A stretch of DNA of 64,000 nt from Afifellaceae bacterium (GCA_028281235.1 JANQKG010000014.1:1-64000); one strand, 5' to 3'. Positions 1 through 8,133 are shown, numbered from the stretch's first letter. The notes: a model not told the origin generated them from the letters alone. Numbers and translations: made by a program.

Positions 1-141
1 GAGCATGATCCCGAAAAGTGGAGACCGGTTTCCCGCCTTCGCGAAGCGCGCTTCGGCGGGCGAAGCAAGGTCGGATAAGATCATGCTCCAGCAAAGACAT
101 AGAGCCTCCATTCTGATTCAATCAGAATGGATAAGGCTCTA
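1..141. repeat. Composite palindromic intergenic element, copy 1 (family A)
   Basis: Two joined palindromes. Part one (1-88) has ends GAGCATGATC and GATCATGCTC around a GC-rich core rich in CTTCGCGAAGCG-type inverted repeats. Part two (100-141) is a palindrome centred on GATTCAATC that ends in GGCTCTA; its left arm lacks three bases present in the copy at 1695. The last three bases (139-141) are, on the minus strand, the TAG stop of cpdR. A nearly identical composite lies at 1595-1739 and a decayed reversed one near 4050. Such elements are common between genes in rhizobial genomes; mobility is inferred, and no transposase is present here. The element may begin before the window. Confidence 0.85.
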
Positions 142-498
142 AGCGGCGATCAGCCGCCCGATCTCGCCGACCAAATCGCGCAGGTGAAACGGCTTGGAGA
201 GGATTTTGGCGTCGCGCGGCGCCTGCATATCCGGATTGAGCGCCACGGCGGCGAACCCGGTGATGAACATGATCTTCAGGTCCGGATCGAGCTCGCTTGC
301 TTTGCGCGCCAGCTCAATGCCGTCCATCTCCGGCATCACGATGTCGGTCAACAGAAGATTAAACGGCTCCTCGCGCAACCGGTCGTAAGCGTCTCGGCCA
401 TTGCTGAACGAAACGACCTCATAGCCCGCATTTCCAAGCGCCCGCTCCAGGAATCGGCGCATGTCTTCGTCGTCTTCGGCCAGCAGAATTCGGGCCAT
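139..498 (-). CDS. cpdR: Cell-cycle response regulator CpdR
   Basis: A single receiver domain of 119 residues with no output domain. It carries the acidic pocket E8-D9-D10, phospho-acceptor D52 in LLLTDIVMPEMDG, T80 in FITGF and K102 in LSKPF. The whole chain closely matches the CpdR family as I know it. In alphaproteobacteria unphosphorylated CpdR directs ClpXP to degrade CtrA and other substrates, and it is phosphorylated by the CckA-ChpT relay. I chose the ATG at 498 (MARILLAEDD) rather than an in-frame ATG 12 codons upstream because conserved sequence begins there and a G-rich stretch precedes it. The stop codon lies inside a palindromic repeat. It is divergent from an N-formylglutamate amidohydrolase gene, an arrangement seen in Hyphomicrobiales. 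Confidence 0.88.
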   Translation of the reverse strand: MARILLAEDDEDMRRFLERALGNAGYEVVSFSNGRDAYDRLREEPFNLLLTDIVMPEMDGIELARKASELDPDLKIMFITGFAAVALNPDMQAPRDAKILSKPFHLRDLVGEIGRLIAA

Positions 499-662
499 TA
501 ACTGCCCCCGGGATGGATGGTCGATCACGTTCATGTGTGGGCAAGATGACGCCTGCCAGTAAATATCGGGTAAGCGCCGGACTCACAAACCCACACCGCC
601 TGTTTATATGGACAGACACCTGCCGGCACGGCACATTGCGGCGGGGCTGGAGAGGTACGGAG

Positions 663-1568
663 ATGCGAGACATGGAGGTCGTTGAAGCGGCGGGAGACAC
701 CCGACCGCCTGCCGGCGAAGTCCACCTGCCGGCCGAACAGACCGTGCCCTTCGTGTTCAACTCGCCGCATAGCGGACGCTACTATCCGCAAGATTTCCTG
801 GAGGCGACATCGCTCAACAAGAGCGAGATACGCCGCTCGGAGGACCTCCTCGTCGACCGGCTCTTTGCCCCGGTTGTAGAGCTTGGCGCGCCGCTCATGG
901 GCGCCGTCTATCCGCGCGCTTACCTCGACGTAAATCGCGAGCCCTACGAACTCGACCCTAAGATGTTCGCCGGGCGCCTGCCCTCCTACGCCAACGTTCG
1001 TTCGCTTCGCGTAGCCGGTGGGCTCGGGACGATTCCACGCGTGGTCAGCGACGCTGCCAACATTTATCGCCGTCCGTTGACGGTGGAGGAAGGTCTCAGC
1101 CGGATTGAACGCATCTACCGCCCGTACCACGACACGCTTCGGAATCTGCTTGCACAGACGCACGTGCATTTCGGCATCGCCATCCTCATCGACTGCCATT
1201 CCATGCCGTCGAACATCCGCGGCGGGCCGACGCGCATTCGCCCCGACTTCGTGCTCGGCGACCGTTTCGGCGCAAGCTGCATGCCGGAACTGACCGACTG
1301 GACCGCCGCCACGCTGCAGCGGCTTGGCTATACGGTCTGTCGCAACAAGCCCTATGCCGGCGGCTTCATCACCGAGCATTACGGCCGCCCGTCCCGCAGC
1401 CTCCACGCACTCCAGATAGAGGTCAATCGCGGCCTCTATATGGATGAGCATCGCCTTGAGCCACATCGCGGCTTTGAGCGGCTCTCAGCCGATCTCGCAA
1501 TGCTCGCCGAATCGCTGATCGCCATGGTGCACGAGGCGACGACCGTGACCCGAGAGGCCGCCGAGTAG
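663..1568 (+). CDS. N-formylglutamate amidohydrolase family protein
   Basis: A 301-residue protein of the N-formylglutamate amidohydrolase (HutG/FGase) family, zinc hydrolases that release formate from N-formylglutamate, a histidine-degradation intermediate. Family motifs visible are VFNSPHSGRYYP near residue 40, ILIDCHSMP with the metal-type D-C-H, a glycine/arginine stretch ending in DFVLGDRFG, and TEHYGRP followed by ALQIEVNRGLYMDE. Start 663 is preferred because the purine-rich GGAGAGGTACGGAG lies just upstream; a 50-residue upstream extension lacks family similarity. No other hut gene is nearby, so a role in histidine breakdown is not shown and the natural substrate may be another formyl- or acyl-amino acid. 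Confidence 0.82.
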   Translation: MRDMEVVEAAGDTRPPAGEVHLPAEQTVPFVFNSPHSGRYYPQDFLEATSLNKSEIRRSEDLLVDRLFAPVVELGAPLMGAVYPRAYLDVNREPYELDPKMFAGRLPSYANVRSLRVAGGLGTIPRVVSDAANIYRRPLTVEEGLSRIERIYRPYHDTLRNLLAQTHVHFGIAILIDCHSMPSNIRGGPTRIRPDFVLGDRFGASCMPELTDWTAATLQRLGYTVCRNKPYAGGFITEHYGRPSRSLHALQIEVNRGLYMDEHRLEPHRGFERLSADLAMLAESLIAMVHEATTVTREAAE

Positions 1569-1594
1569 CATCCGCACGGATGGCGTTTCGGCTA

Positions 1595-1739
1595 GAGCAT
1601 GATCCCGAAAAGTGGATGCCGGTTTTCCCGCCTTCGCGAAGCGCGCTTCGGCGGGCGAAGCAAGGTCGGATAAGATCATGCTCCAACAAAGAGATAGAGC
1701 CTTATCCATTCTGATTCAATCAGAATGGATAAGGCTCTA
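1595..1739. repeat. Composite palindromic intergenic element, copy 2 (family A)
   Basis: Best-preserved copy. The first palindrome (1595-1683) has ends GAGCATGATC and GATCATGCTC. The second (1695-1739) is a perfect inverted repeat of 22-base arms around one central C at 1717, running from TAGAGCCTTATCC to GGATAAGGCTCTA. Its last three bases (1737-1739) form the TAG stop codon of the minus-strand hydrolase gene, just as copy 1 does for cpdR. Confidence 0.9.
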
Positions 1740-2678
1740 GCGCCGCCCCTCGATGAAGGCATCGAACGCGACCCAGAACTGATCGCGATACTGGTTCGTC
1801 TCCATCAGGATTTCATGGCGCGCGCCAGGGATCCTGAGATGCGCCGCCGTCTTGGCGCGGCGGGCAAACTCCTCAGCCGCATAATTGCTGACGATCGTGT
1901 CGGCACCGCCAAGCGTGATCAGGACCGGCATCGGCACCTTCTCCGCGAAGTCGGATTCCGCGACCCGGCAACAGGCGCGCATGGCCGAATTGACCCAGCC
2001 GATGGTCGCACCGCCAACGCCGACTGACGGATCGGCGTCGACCACATCCAGCGCCCGCTGGTAGCGCTCCGGGTCGCTCGTCAGAAGATTGCCGGCGAAG
2101 GGCTGCATTTGAATCAGCGTCGCGCCAGCCCCCGGGGCAAAAGCCTCGCCAAGCCCGAAATGCATGAGAAAGCCGGTGATCCGGGCCAGCCATTTCGGCG
2201 AGGAATACGTCAGCGCCAGGAGCGGTGCGGTGAGCACCATACGGTCGATCTGCGTGCGCAGGCGCTCTGCCGATAACAGCGCAATCAGCCCTCCCGTGGA
2301 ATGCGCCAAGACGTGATACGGCGGCGGGCAGTCCGGCAGCACAACCTCCTGCATGAAGGTCTCAAAGTCGTTGACGTGATCGGCGAAGTCGCGGACATGC
2401 CCTTTGCGGGGGTTGCGCAGGAGGCGGGTCGAGCCGCCCTGCCCGCGCGAATCGAACGTCGCCACCGCAAAGCCGCGGCGACGCAGATCGTTGATGGTCT
2501 CGAAATATTTCTCGATGAACTCCGTCCGTCCGTGCAAGAGCACCATGGTCCCGCGAACCGGCGAGCGGTTGGTCGGCCAGCACGCATAACGCAGTTCAAC
2601 GCCGTCATGGGTCTTCACCATGCCGACCGAACCGCCCTTAGGCGTCGGATTGCTGGGAATTTCGACGAGACCGGCCAA
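1737..2678 (-). CDS. Alpha/beta hydrolase, lysophospholipase/monoacylglycerol lipase-like
   Basis: A 313-residue alpha/beta hydrolase of the PldB (lysophospholipase) type. Visible features are an oxyanion region MVLLHGRTEF near residue 45, the FDSRGQGGS strand-turn, the nucleophile serine in LAHSTGG (a variant of G-x-S-x-G with Ala first), the acid in LGGADTIVS and the histidine in PGARHEILME. These place it among enzymes that cleave lysophospholipids or monoglycerides; the substrate is not known. The start is a TTG at 2678 preceded by AAGAAGGGTGG; an ATG at 2621 (MVKTHDG) is an alternative. There is no signal peptide, so it is probably cytoplasmic or peripheral. The stop codon is provided by a palindromic element. 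Confidence 0.8.
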   Translation of the reverse strand: MAGLVEIPSNPTPKGGSVGMVKTHDGVELRYACWPTNRSPVRGTMVLLHGRTEFIEKYFETINDLRRRGFAVATFDSRGQGGSTRLLRNPRKGHVRDFADHVNDFETFMQEVVLPDCPPPYHVLAHSTGGLIALLSAERLRTQIDRMVLTAPLLALTYSSPKWLARITGFLMHFGLGEAFAPGAGATLIQMQPFAGNLLTSDPERYQRALDVVDADPSVGVGGATIGWVNSAMRACCRVAESDFAEKVPMPVLITLGGADTIVSNYAAEEFARRAKTAAHLRIPGARHEILMETNQYRDQFWVAFDAFIEGRR

Positions 2679-2790
2679 GCGCCACCCTTCTTCGCCTTCC
2701 GGCCGGGCCCGAAGACAACATCGCGCCGAACCATTGCCAGGCTGATCGGCTTCCGCAGATAGAATGCATCAGATCGCCTGGCAAGGCGGT

Positions 2791-2829
2791 GAAAAAAGCG
2801 TGGCCGGCGGTCAGGGACCGCCGGCCTTT
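2791..2829 (-). terminator. Rho-independent terminator after the small secreted protein gene
   Basis: A perfect inverted repeat GGCCGGCGGT/ACCGCCGGCC (2802-2811 and 2817-2826) with a five-base loop. Read on the minus strand it is followed by ACGCTTTTTTC, so it fits termination of the gene ending at 2870. Confidence 0.8.
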
Positions 2830-2869
2830 GCATCGGGCGCCGGAGGGGGCGTTAGCAGCGCCCGAATAC

Positions 2870-3238
2870 TCAGTGCCAGCCGTGCCGGCGAATGCGGTGG
2901 CGCGACAGGATTTCGCCGCTGCGCGCGCTGATGACGAGCACGAAGGCGCGATGGCGCTTCTTGGCACGCACCTGGTAGACGGGGCCGCTACGATCCATGA
3001 ACCGGATCTGGCGGTAGCCGCGGTCGCGCAGGATCCAGCGTACCTGGCGCGGCGAAAGCCGGTGATGGCCCCAGCGATGGCCGCGATCGCGATACCCGTA
3101 TCCGGGGCCGCTATAGCCCCAGCTGAAGCTGGGACCGCCGTGACCGAAATTGAATGAGAAGCCGTTGGCATGGGCCGGAACCGCGGTGAGCGCGGTCGCA
3201 GCGATGAGGCCGGCGGCGATCAGGTTCTTGGAAAGCAT
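2870..3238 (-). CDS. Small secreted Gly/His/Arg-rich protein, unknown function
   Basis: A 122-residue predicted exported protein. The N-terminus has a signal peptide (MLSKN, a hydrophobic Ala/Leu run to about residue 22, cleavage near VPAHA). The mature part opens with a Gly/Phe/Ser/Tyr-rich stretch (FGHGGPSFSWGYSG) and continues into a basic domain with LSPRQVRWILRDRGYRQI and VYQVRAKKRHRAFVLVIS. That second part resembles the short periplasmic proteins of Rhizobiales that share a PepSY-like fold, but I do not assign a function. Start 3238 has a GGAGAA ribosome site seven bases upstream. It is monocistronic, with a strong terminator downstream. Confidence 0.75.
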   Translation of the reverse strand: MLSKNLIAAGLIAATALTAVPAHANGFSFNFGHGGPSFSWGYSGPGYGYRDRGHRWGHHRLSPRQVRWILRDRGYRQIRFMDRSGPVYQVRAKKRHRAFVLVISARSGEILSRHRIRRHGWH

Positions 3239-3398
3239 GTCAGGTTCTCCAGCTCCACCCACCGGGCATTGGCCCGATGACGATGGGAGAAACCTAGTCG
3301 CGCCAGCCTGAACCCAACTGGAAGCCGGCGTTCATGTCGCGTTCATGGAGGTCGGTCGGGTTGATGGGACGTCGCCGGTCAGTACACGACCAAAGGGT

Positions 3399-3427
3399 CT
3401 TGAACGGCGCTTCGGCGCTTACCATCT
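3399..3427 (+). promoter_or_regulatory. Candidate sigma-32 (RpoH) promoter of hsp20
   Basis: CTTGAA at 3399-3404 and TACCATCT at 3420-3427, 15 bases apart, resemble the heat-shock consensus CTTGAA and CCCCATNT. Transcription would start near 3434 and give a leader of about 97 bases. Matched by eye. Confidence 0.55.
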
Positions 3428-3433
3428 TTTAGC

Positions 3434-3530
3434 CGTGGGTGCCGTTGGACCCACGATGGACCCGGGTGTCGCCGCTGATGGGACGCCCAAGGGTCTGAAA
3501 CGCAACTGTCGCTTCAAGGAGGACATGAAA
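3434..3530 (+). promoter_or_regulatory. ROSE-type RNA thermometer in the hsp20 leader
   Basis: The leader folds into successive hairpins: CGTGGGT/ACCCACG (3434-3440 with 3449-3455), then GGGTGTC/GACGCCC (3464-3470 with 3482-3488), then a short imperfect hairpin in which TCGCT (3509-3513) faces the ribosome site AAGGAGGA (3516-3523). A U-(U/C)-G-C-U motif set against the Shine-Dalgarno sequence is the hallmark of ROSE elements that melt on heating and control small heat-shock genes in rhizobia. Leader length, position, motif and gene type all agree; the fold itself was not computed. Confidence 0.7.
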
Positions 3531-3983
3531 ATGCGTACGTTTGACCTGAGCCCGCTTTATCGCTCCACCGTCGGCTTCGACCGTCTGTTCAATCTCCTGG
3601 ATGGCGTATCGAACGGCGAGAGCCAGCCTTACCCGCCCTACAACATCGAGCGCACCGGCGAAAACGCCTACCGCGTGACCGTCGCGGTTGCCGGCTTCTC
3701 CGACAAGGACCTCGATATCCAGGCCAAGGACAATCTCTTGACCATCAAGGGCGAGAAGCACGAGGAAAAGCAGGAGAACGGCGAGGTGCTTTATCGCGGC
3801 ATCGCCGCGCGGGCGTTTGAGCGCCGCTTCCAGTTGGCTGAGCACGTCGAGGTGACGGGCGCCAGCTTGGAGAATGGCCTGCTCCACATCGACCTGGTGC
3901 GGGAGATTCCCGAAGCGATGAAGCCCCGCAAGATCGCCATTGGCTCAACCAAGGGCAAACAGATCGACGCCAAGGCGGCCTAA
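3531..3983 (+). CDS. Small heat-shock protein, Hsp20 family
   Basis: A 150-residue alpha-crystallin chaperone that binds unfolding proteins without ATP in the cytoplasm. The N-terminus MRTFDLSPLYRSTVGFDRLF is the typical rhizobial Hsp20 start. The alpha-crystallin domain spans about 35-130, with YPPYNIERTGENAYRV, AVAGFSDKDL, the ARAFERRFQLAEHV strand and GLLHIDLVREIPE. A short tail contains KIAIG, which acts as the I-x-I type anchor. The ATG at 3531 is preferred over the ATG at 3525 because the strong AAGGAGGA is then eight bases away. The leader carries a likely ROSE thermometer and a sigma-32 promoter, giving heat control at two levels. Confidence 0.93.
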   Translation: MRTFDLSPLYRSTVGFDRLFNLLDGVSNGESQPYPPYNIERTGENAYRVTVAVAGFSDKDLDIQAKDNLLTIKGEKHEEKQENGEVLYRGIAARAFERRFQLAEHVEVTGASLENGLLHIDLVREIPEAMKPRKIAIGSTKGKQIDAKAA

Positions 3984-4010
3984 TCCGGCGGTCCTGAAAT
4001 TGTCATCCGT

Positions 4011-4033
4011 GCGCCCCGGCCTCGCCGGGGCGC
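4011..4033 (+). terminator. Hairpin downstream of hsp20
   Basis: A perfect 10-bp stem GCGCCCCGGC/GCCGGGGCGC with a three-base loop lies 28 bases after the hsp20 stop. The T tract is poor (CTTCC), so it may end transcription with Rho or only protect the 3' end. Confidence 0.55.
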
Positions 4034-4451
4034 TTCCGCGTCAGTGCCTTCTCCGCTCTGATTGAATCAGAATGGAGGCTCACTGCTTTATTTTGAGCAT
4101 GACCTTGTCCGACCTTGCTTCGCCCGCCGATCTCGGCCGTGGCGCGTGTGCCATGCAGCCCGCCCCGCACTTCGCTTGCGCTTCATGCAGGCTACGAATG
4201 CAGCGGCTACAGCTCGGTCATCGCGTGTGGTCTGCAACCAGACTTCTCTTCCGTCATCCCGGCTTGGCCGCCAGGCCAAGGCCGGGACCCATGAACACCC
4301 AAGGGGCGCGGGCGAGGCTCAGCGCCCATTCTCTCCTTGCTTCGGTGGTTAAAGGTTCCGGACAAGCGCGTGCCGCGCTTTCCGGAATGACAAAGGAGAG
4401 GGACGGGCGGGTGAGCACCGCATCTCGTTTCCCCTCCACGCGGGCTACGAT
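4034..4451. repeat. Gene-free stretch made of decayed dispersed repeats
   Basis: About 420 bases without a credible gene. From left to right: a reversed, degraded family A element (about 4050-4133, with CTGATTGAATCAG and GAGCATGA); a variant of the GTAGCCC...CGGG repeat near 4165-4195 (inverted orientation, GCGCTTCATGCAGGCTAC); a GTCATCCCGG...CCGGGACC palindrome at 4253-4289; and TTCCGGACAAGCG...CGCTTTCCGGAAT near 4350-4387. Open frames here run through these repeats and have no family features. Confidence 0.7.
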
Positions 4452-5492
4452 TTAGCGGAGCATCTCTATGGCGGCATCCACCTCGTCAGGCGTGGTAGAG
4501 AACGCCGTGACGAAGCGCACCAGAATCGCGTCGTCCGCTACCTCAGCCCCGCCGCGCGTCCATTCGTGAAACGCTGCGCCGGCGGCCCTCAGGCGTTCCG
4601 CATTGTCGCGGCGCAGCGCCACAAAGACTTCGTTGCCCGTGGTCGGCCACGCCTCGTATGCGCCATTTGAACCGGCGAGCCCGGCACGCAACCGATCGGC
4701 CATCGCATTGGCATGGCGCGCTAGATCGAGCCACAATCCATCGCGGAGATAGGCGTCGAACTGTGCGGCGACGAAGCGCGATTTGGAGAAGAGCTGCCCC
4801 GCCCGCTTGCGCAGGAACGGCATGTCTGCCGCCCGCGCGGGATCGAAGATGACCACAGCCTCCGCCGCGAGGCAGCCATTCTTCGTCGCACCGAACGACA
4901 GGATATCGACGCCGGCCTTCCACGTCATCGCCGCCGGCGAGACGTTAAGATGTGCCAGCGCATTGGCGACGCGTGCACCGTCCATATGAAGCGGCATCTC
5001 GTGGGCATGCGCGATCTCGCCGACCTGCCGGATCTCCTCAAGCGAGTAGACCGTTCCCGCCTCGCTCTGCTGCGTGAGCGACACCGCCATGCCCCGGCCG
5101 TGATGCTCCGACGGCGGCGACAGCCCGGCGATCGCGTGCTCAAGCGCGTCGATGTCGAGCTTGCCCGCCGCGCCCGGCAGCCCCATAAGCCGCGCGCCGC
5201 CTGTCAGAAACTCCACGCCGCCGCACTCGCCTTCGATCATGTGGCAATCTTCGTGGCAGAAGATCACACCACCAGTTTGATTGACCGCCGACATGGCAAG
5301 GCCATTCGCCGCGCTGCCGGTGGCAACGAAGAAGACGGCGACCTCACGTTCAAAGACCGCACTGAAGCGGGCCACAGCCTGCTCGTCGAGCGCGCTGCCG
5401 CCATAGGCCGCGCCGACCCGCGCTGCTTCCGCGGCGACGGCTTCAACGATTTGAGGTGCGGCGCCGGCCCAATTGTCGCTGGCGAATTGCAT
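4452..5492 (-). CDS. ltaE: Low-specificity L-threonine aldolase
   Basis: A 346-residue PLP-dependent enzyme of fold type I that splits L-threonine or allo-threonine to glycine and acetaldehyde. Features: MQFASDNWAGA at the N-terminus (family S-D-N), FVATGSAANGLAM near residue 55, HMIEGECGG (stacking His), LHMDGARVANAL (PLP-contacting Asp and Arg) and the Schiff-base lysine in SFGATKNGCLAAEAV near residue 205. Length is normal for the family. It lies just downstream of the bufferin operon on the same strand with a gap of about 56 bases, so read-through is possible, but there is no functional link that I know of. Confidence 0.9.
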   Translation of the reverse strand: MQFASDNWAGAAPQIVEAVAAEAARVGAAYGGSALDEQAVARFSAVFEREVAVFFVATGSAANGLAMSAVNQTGGVIFCHEDCHMIEGECGGVEFLTGGARLMGLPGAAGKLDIDALEHAIAGLSPPSEHHGRGMAVSLTQQSEAGTVYSLEEIRQVGEIAHAHEMPLHMDGARVANALAHLNVSPAAMTWKAGVDILSFGATKNGCLAAEAVVIFDPARAADMPFLRKRAGQLFSKSRFVAAQFDAYLRDGLWLDLARHANAMADRLRAGLAGSNGAYEAWPTTGNEVFVALRRDNAERLRAAGAAFHEWTRGGAEVADDAILVRFVTAFSTTPDEVDAAIEMLR

Positions 5493-5548
5493 GGCGCCCT
5501 AATGCCGGCTCGCCGGCAGAAGAGCAAGCGCCTGGGGGTAGAGGCCGA

Positions 5549-6037
5549 TTAGCGGCCGGCGATCACCCGGTCGAGCGACAGCGCGCCGGGGCCAAGCGCC
5601 ATGATCGCGAGCGCCATCGCCGCCCAGGGAAGATGGAAGGTGAGCCAGCCGTCGGGAATGGTCAGCTGGATCACGGCCGTCATGATGAGAAGGCCGAACG
5701 CGGCAAAGCGCGTCCCAAGTCCGATCACCAGGAGGATGGGCAGCACGATCTCGCCGACTGCTGAGCCGAAGGCGGCAAGTGTCGGCATCGGGAAGGGATA
5801 AGTTGCACCGAAGATGTGCAGCTTGAACTCGTTCTCAAAAAGCCAGACCGCGCTCGATGAGAGCGACAGACCGTCCCATTTCGTCAGGCCGGAGCGGAAG
5901 AACGGGATCGCCAGGGTGATGCGCAACACCGGGGGCGCAATCATGATTCCAAGCCAAGTCAGCCAGTTGACCAATCTGTGGATGAGTCCCGCCGGCCCTC
6001 CGGCATGGCTGTCAAGCTGCGTGTCCATCGAGCTCAT
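5549..6037 (-). CDS. DoxX family membrane protein of the bufferin operon
   Basis: A 162-residue integral membrane protein with about four hydrophobic helices: LTWLGIMIAPPVLRITLAI with the DoxX arginine/FFRSGLTKW motif, an AAFGSAVGEIVLPILLVI segment, FAAFGLLIMTAVIQL and LPWAAMALAIMALGPGALS. DoxX proteins accompany DUF692/DUF2063/DUF2282 genes in gig/buf copper- or gold-responsive operons and are presumed to serve redox or export steps at the inner membrane. Its ATG overlaps the stop of the DUF2063 gene (ATGA at 6034-6037), so the two are translationally coupled. It is the last gene of the operon. Confidence 0.85.
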   Translation of the reverse strand: MSSMDTQLDSHAGGPAGLIHRLVNWLTWLGIMIAPPVLRITLAIPFFRSGLTKWDGLSLSSSAVWLFENEFKLHIFGATYPFPMPTLAAFGSAVGEIVLPILLVIGLGTRFAAFGLLIMTAVIQLTIPDGWLTFHLPWAAMALAIMALGPGALSLDRVIAGR

Positions 6038-6834
6038 CGTGTTTCCTCTTCTGGAGCGGCCGCGTCATCGAGCGTGTAGCCGCAGAAGGCGCCCGCCGAG
6101 ATCAACCCGGCCAGATTGGCCGACAGATCGAAATCCGCCGCAGCCGCGAAGCCGGCGTCGGAAGCGTCGCCAAGCGAAGCCCCCTCGCCCAGGCGCTGCA
6201 AGAAGGCTGCCCCACCGGCAGGCACGGATCGCACTTCAACGTCGGCGGCCGGCCGGACAACAAGGCAATCCTCGCCACCGGCGTTCAGATCGACCGGCGC
6301 CGGCTCGCCGCCGTCGACATTCATTCGCCAAATGGTCAGCACCGGATAGCGCGACGTGACGATGCGCAAAGATGGATGCAACTGGAGGCGCATCCCGGCC
6401 AGCTTGTCGGGCGGTATTTTGGCAAGTGCTGCGGGCGGCAGCGGCGCGGCATCGGCGGAATGGAAAGATTCCTTCCACGCATTCTCAATGCGCGCCACGT
6501 CGGCGAGGTAGGGGAGCGTCGCCGCCGGCGGGAAACGCTCGATGAAATCGGCAAAGCCCGAGCCGTAATCGAGCAGCATCGGCGAACGCGGCGGATCGGC
6601 GAGAACATAGGCCCGCGCCATGGCGTTGAAGAAGTCCTCGCCGACAATTCTGCAGACGGCGGGAAACGTAATCGTCATCGATTCCGACAGGCCGGCTGCG
6701 ACATTGTTGCGATAGACGGCGAACCGGCGTGCGCTTGGCGCGCCGTCCGGCCCCACCAGCCCGGGCGGGACGTCTGCCTCGCTGTCGAGCAGAGCTGCGG
6801 CGAAGCCGCGCTGACGTTCAGCCAGCGGCAGCAC
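6034..6834 (-). CDS. bufC: DUF2063 (BufC-type) partner of the MNIO enzyme
   Basis: A 266-residue protein with the N-terminal DUF2063 domain: [72 protein letters not shown] and [12 protein letters not shown]. In MNIO systems this protein binds the precursor leader and presents it to the DUF692 enzyme. The C-terminal half (about 150-250) is less conserved and probably carries the peptide-recognition region. The start is a GTG at 6834 inside the end of bufB (17-base overlap), and the stop overlaps the doxX start, so bufB-bufC-doxX are tightly coupled. An older annotation as a putative DNA-binding domain is not supported by anything I see. Confidence 0.87.
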   Translation of the reverse strand: MLPLAERQRGFAAALLDSEADVPPGLVGPDGAPSARRFAVYRNNVAAGLSESMTITFPAVCRIVGEDFFNAMARAYVLADPPRSPMLLDYGSGFADFIERFPPAATLPYLADVARIENAWKESFHSADAAPLPPAALAKIPPDKLAGMRLQLHPSLRIVTSRYPVLTIWRMNVDGGEPAPVDLNAGGEDCLVVRPAADVEVRSVPAGGAAFLQRLGEGASLGDASDAGFAAAADFDLSANLAGLISAGAFCGYTLDDAAAPEEETR

Positions 6835-7717
6835 GCTGCATATCTCCGGGCTCAGCGCGCATCAGCACGGCTTCCGCCAGATCGGCTTCCGCCTTCAGCG
6901 TCGGCCAATCGGGAACGTTGGCATCCCATTCCACCAATGTGGGAATTGCGCCCGCAAGGGCGATCGTGTGCTCAAACAGGCCCCAGACAATGCGGTCGAC
7001 CTCGCGGTCGTGCGCATCGATCAGAAGCGGCCGCCCGGCCTCGTCGGTCTCCGGCGCATGGCCGCCAAGATGGATCTCCTTCACAAGCTGAAGCGGAAAC
7101 GCGTCGACATAGGCGACGGGATCCCATTCCTGGTTGGTGGACGAGACATAGACATTGTTGACGTCGAGAAGCAGGCCGCATCCGGCGCGCTTCGCGACCT
7201 CGCTGATGAAGTCGATCTCCGAATAGGTGCTTTCGGTGAACGCCAGATAGGTGGACGGGTTCTCCAAGAGCATCTGCCGGCCGACTGTCTCCTGCACCTC
7301 TTCGATATGCTCCGACACGCGCGCCAGCGTCTCCTTTGTATAAGGAACCGGCAGCAAATCGTTCAGATAGGTCGTGTCGTGCGTGGACCAAGCGAGGTGC
7401 TCTGAGAAGAGCCCCGGCTCATAACGTTCGTTGAGTTGCTTGAGCCGCAGAAGATGATCGCGGTCCAGCGGGCGTTCCGCTCCGATGGAAAGCCCGACGC
7501 CGTGGAGCGACAGCGGATAGCGCTCGCGGATGGCGGTGAGGTAGCGATGCGGCGGACCGCCATCGCCCATGTAGTTCTCCGCGTGCACCTCAAAGAAGCC
7601 GATATCGGGGGCTCCCTGGAGAATATCGCGGTAATGCTGCGGCTTAAGCCCGACGCCGGCCCGCGCCGGTATGGTCGCCGGCGCGGCCAGGCTATGGAGG
7701 CCTGTTCTTTCGGGCAT
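6818..7717 (-). CDS. bufB: DUF692 multinuclear non-heme iron oxidase (BufB-type MNIO)
   Basis: A 299-residue TIM-barrel enzyme of the DUF692/MNIO family. Iron ligands and active-site residues lie in [70 protein letters not shown] and [12 protein letters not shown]. Characterised members use a di- or tri-iron centre to oxidise cysteines of precursor peptides; in the bufferin branch Cys residues become thiooxazole-type copper ligands. The start is the ATG at 7717 with AAGGGG seven bases upstream; the GTG five codons earlier overlaps that ribosome site. It directly follows two DUF2282 precursor genes and overlaps bufC, which is the standard order of this pathway. Confidence 0.92.
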   Translation of the reverse strand: MPERTGLHSLAAPATIPARAGVGLKPQHYRDILQGAPDIGFFEVHAENYMGDGGPPHRYLTAIRERYPLSLHGVGLSIGAERPLDRDHLLRLKQLNERYEPGLFSEHLAWSTHDTTYLNDLLPVPYTKETLARVSEHIEEVQETVGRQMLLENPSTYLAFTESTYSEIDFISEVAKRAGCGLLLDVNNVYVSSTNQEWDPVAYVDAFPLQLVKEIHLGGHAPETDEAGRPLLIDAHDREVDRIVWGLFEHTIALAGAIPTLVEWDANVPDWPTLKAEADLAEAVLMRAEPGDMQRAAAG

Positions 7718-7755
7718 GTCAGGCCCCTTCACTTGCGCGACAAATCGCGTCGAGC

Positions 7756-8046
7756 TTAGGACGCCGGGAGGTCGCGGTCGAGGGCGGACAACGAGCCCAT
7801 GCGTCCGTCCGGCAGCTCCATGGTTTCGCAGGTGCCGGCCGGAACGAGCGTCCAGGCGTTGCCCTGATAGTCAACCGTCGAGGTACCGGCGCAGGTCGTG
7901 CCCGGCCCGGCGGCGCAATCGTTGGCTCCGGCGAGCGAAACGCCGTAGCACTTCTCCTTCTCATCGGCCATGGCCGGTGCACTGAGCGTGCCGAGGGCCG
8001 TCGCGACGGCCAATGCCACAACGGCAGTAGAGGCGGTCTTCTTCAT
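7756..8046 (-). CDS. bufA: Bufferin-like DUF2282 precursor, second copy
   Basis: A 96-residue exported precursor. A signal peptide ([19 protein letters not shown]... with cleavage near APAMA-DE) precedes a four-cysteine core: EKEKCYG, ANDC, TTC and PAGTC, with spacing C-x10-C-x7-C-x20-C. The core matches the DUF2282 (BufA/GigP) family whose cysteines are modified by the neighbouring MNIO enzyme and then bind copper in the periplasm. Compared with the upstream paralogue it has one extra residue between Cys2 and Cys3 and a longer acidic tail after Cys4 ([11 protein letters not shown]). The ATG at 8046 has GGAGA nine bases upstream. It lies 38 bases before bufB. Confidence 0.9.
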   Translation of the reverse strand: MKKTASTAVVALAVATALGTLSAPAMADEKEKCYGVSLAGANDCAAGPGTTCAGTSTVDYQGNAWTLVPAGTCETMELPDGRMGSLSALDRDLPAS

Positions 8047-8133
8047 CGAACATGTCTCCGTTTTGCTTTGCTTCGATACAGGGGCCGACGGGTGGCCGGC
8101 CACTGAGTTCTCATATTGACCCTTACGGATCGG

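Noticed and set aside
2638-3171. 177-codon Ser/Ala/Arg-rich frame on the minus strand
   Set aside because: It overlaps the small secreted protein gene, which has a signal peptide, ribosome site and terminator; this frame has none and crosses the terminator.
4072-4455. Frames through the repeat region after hsp20
   Set aside because: They consist of dispersed repeats found elsewhere in the window and have no family features.
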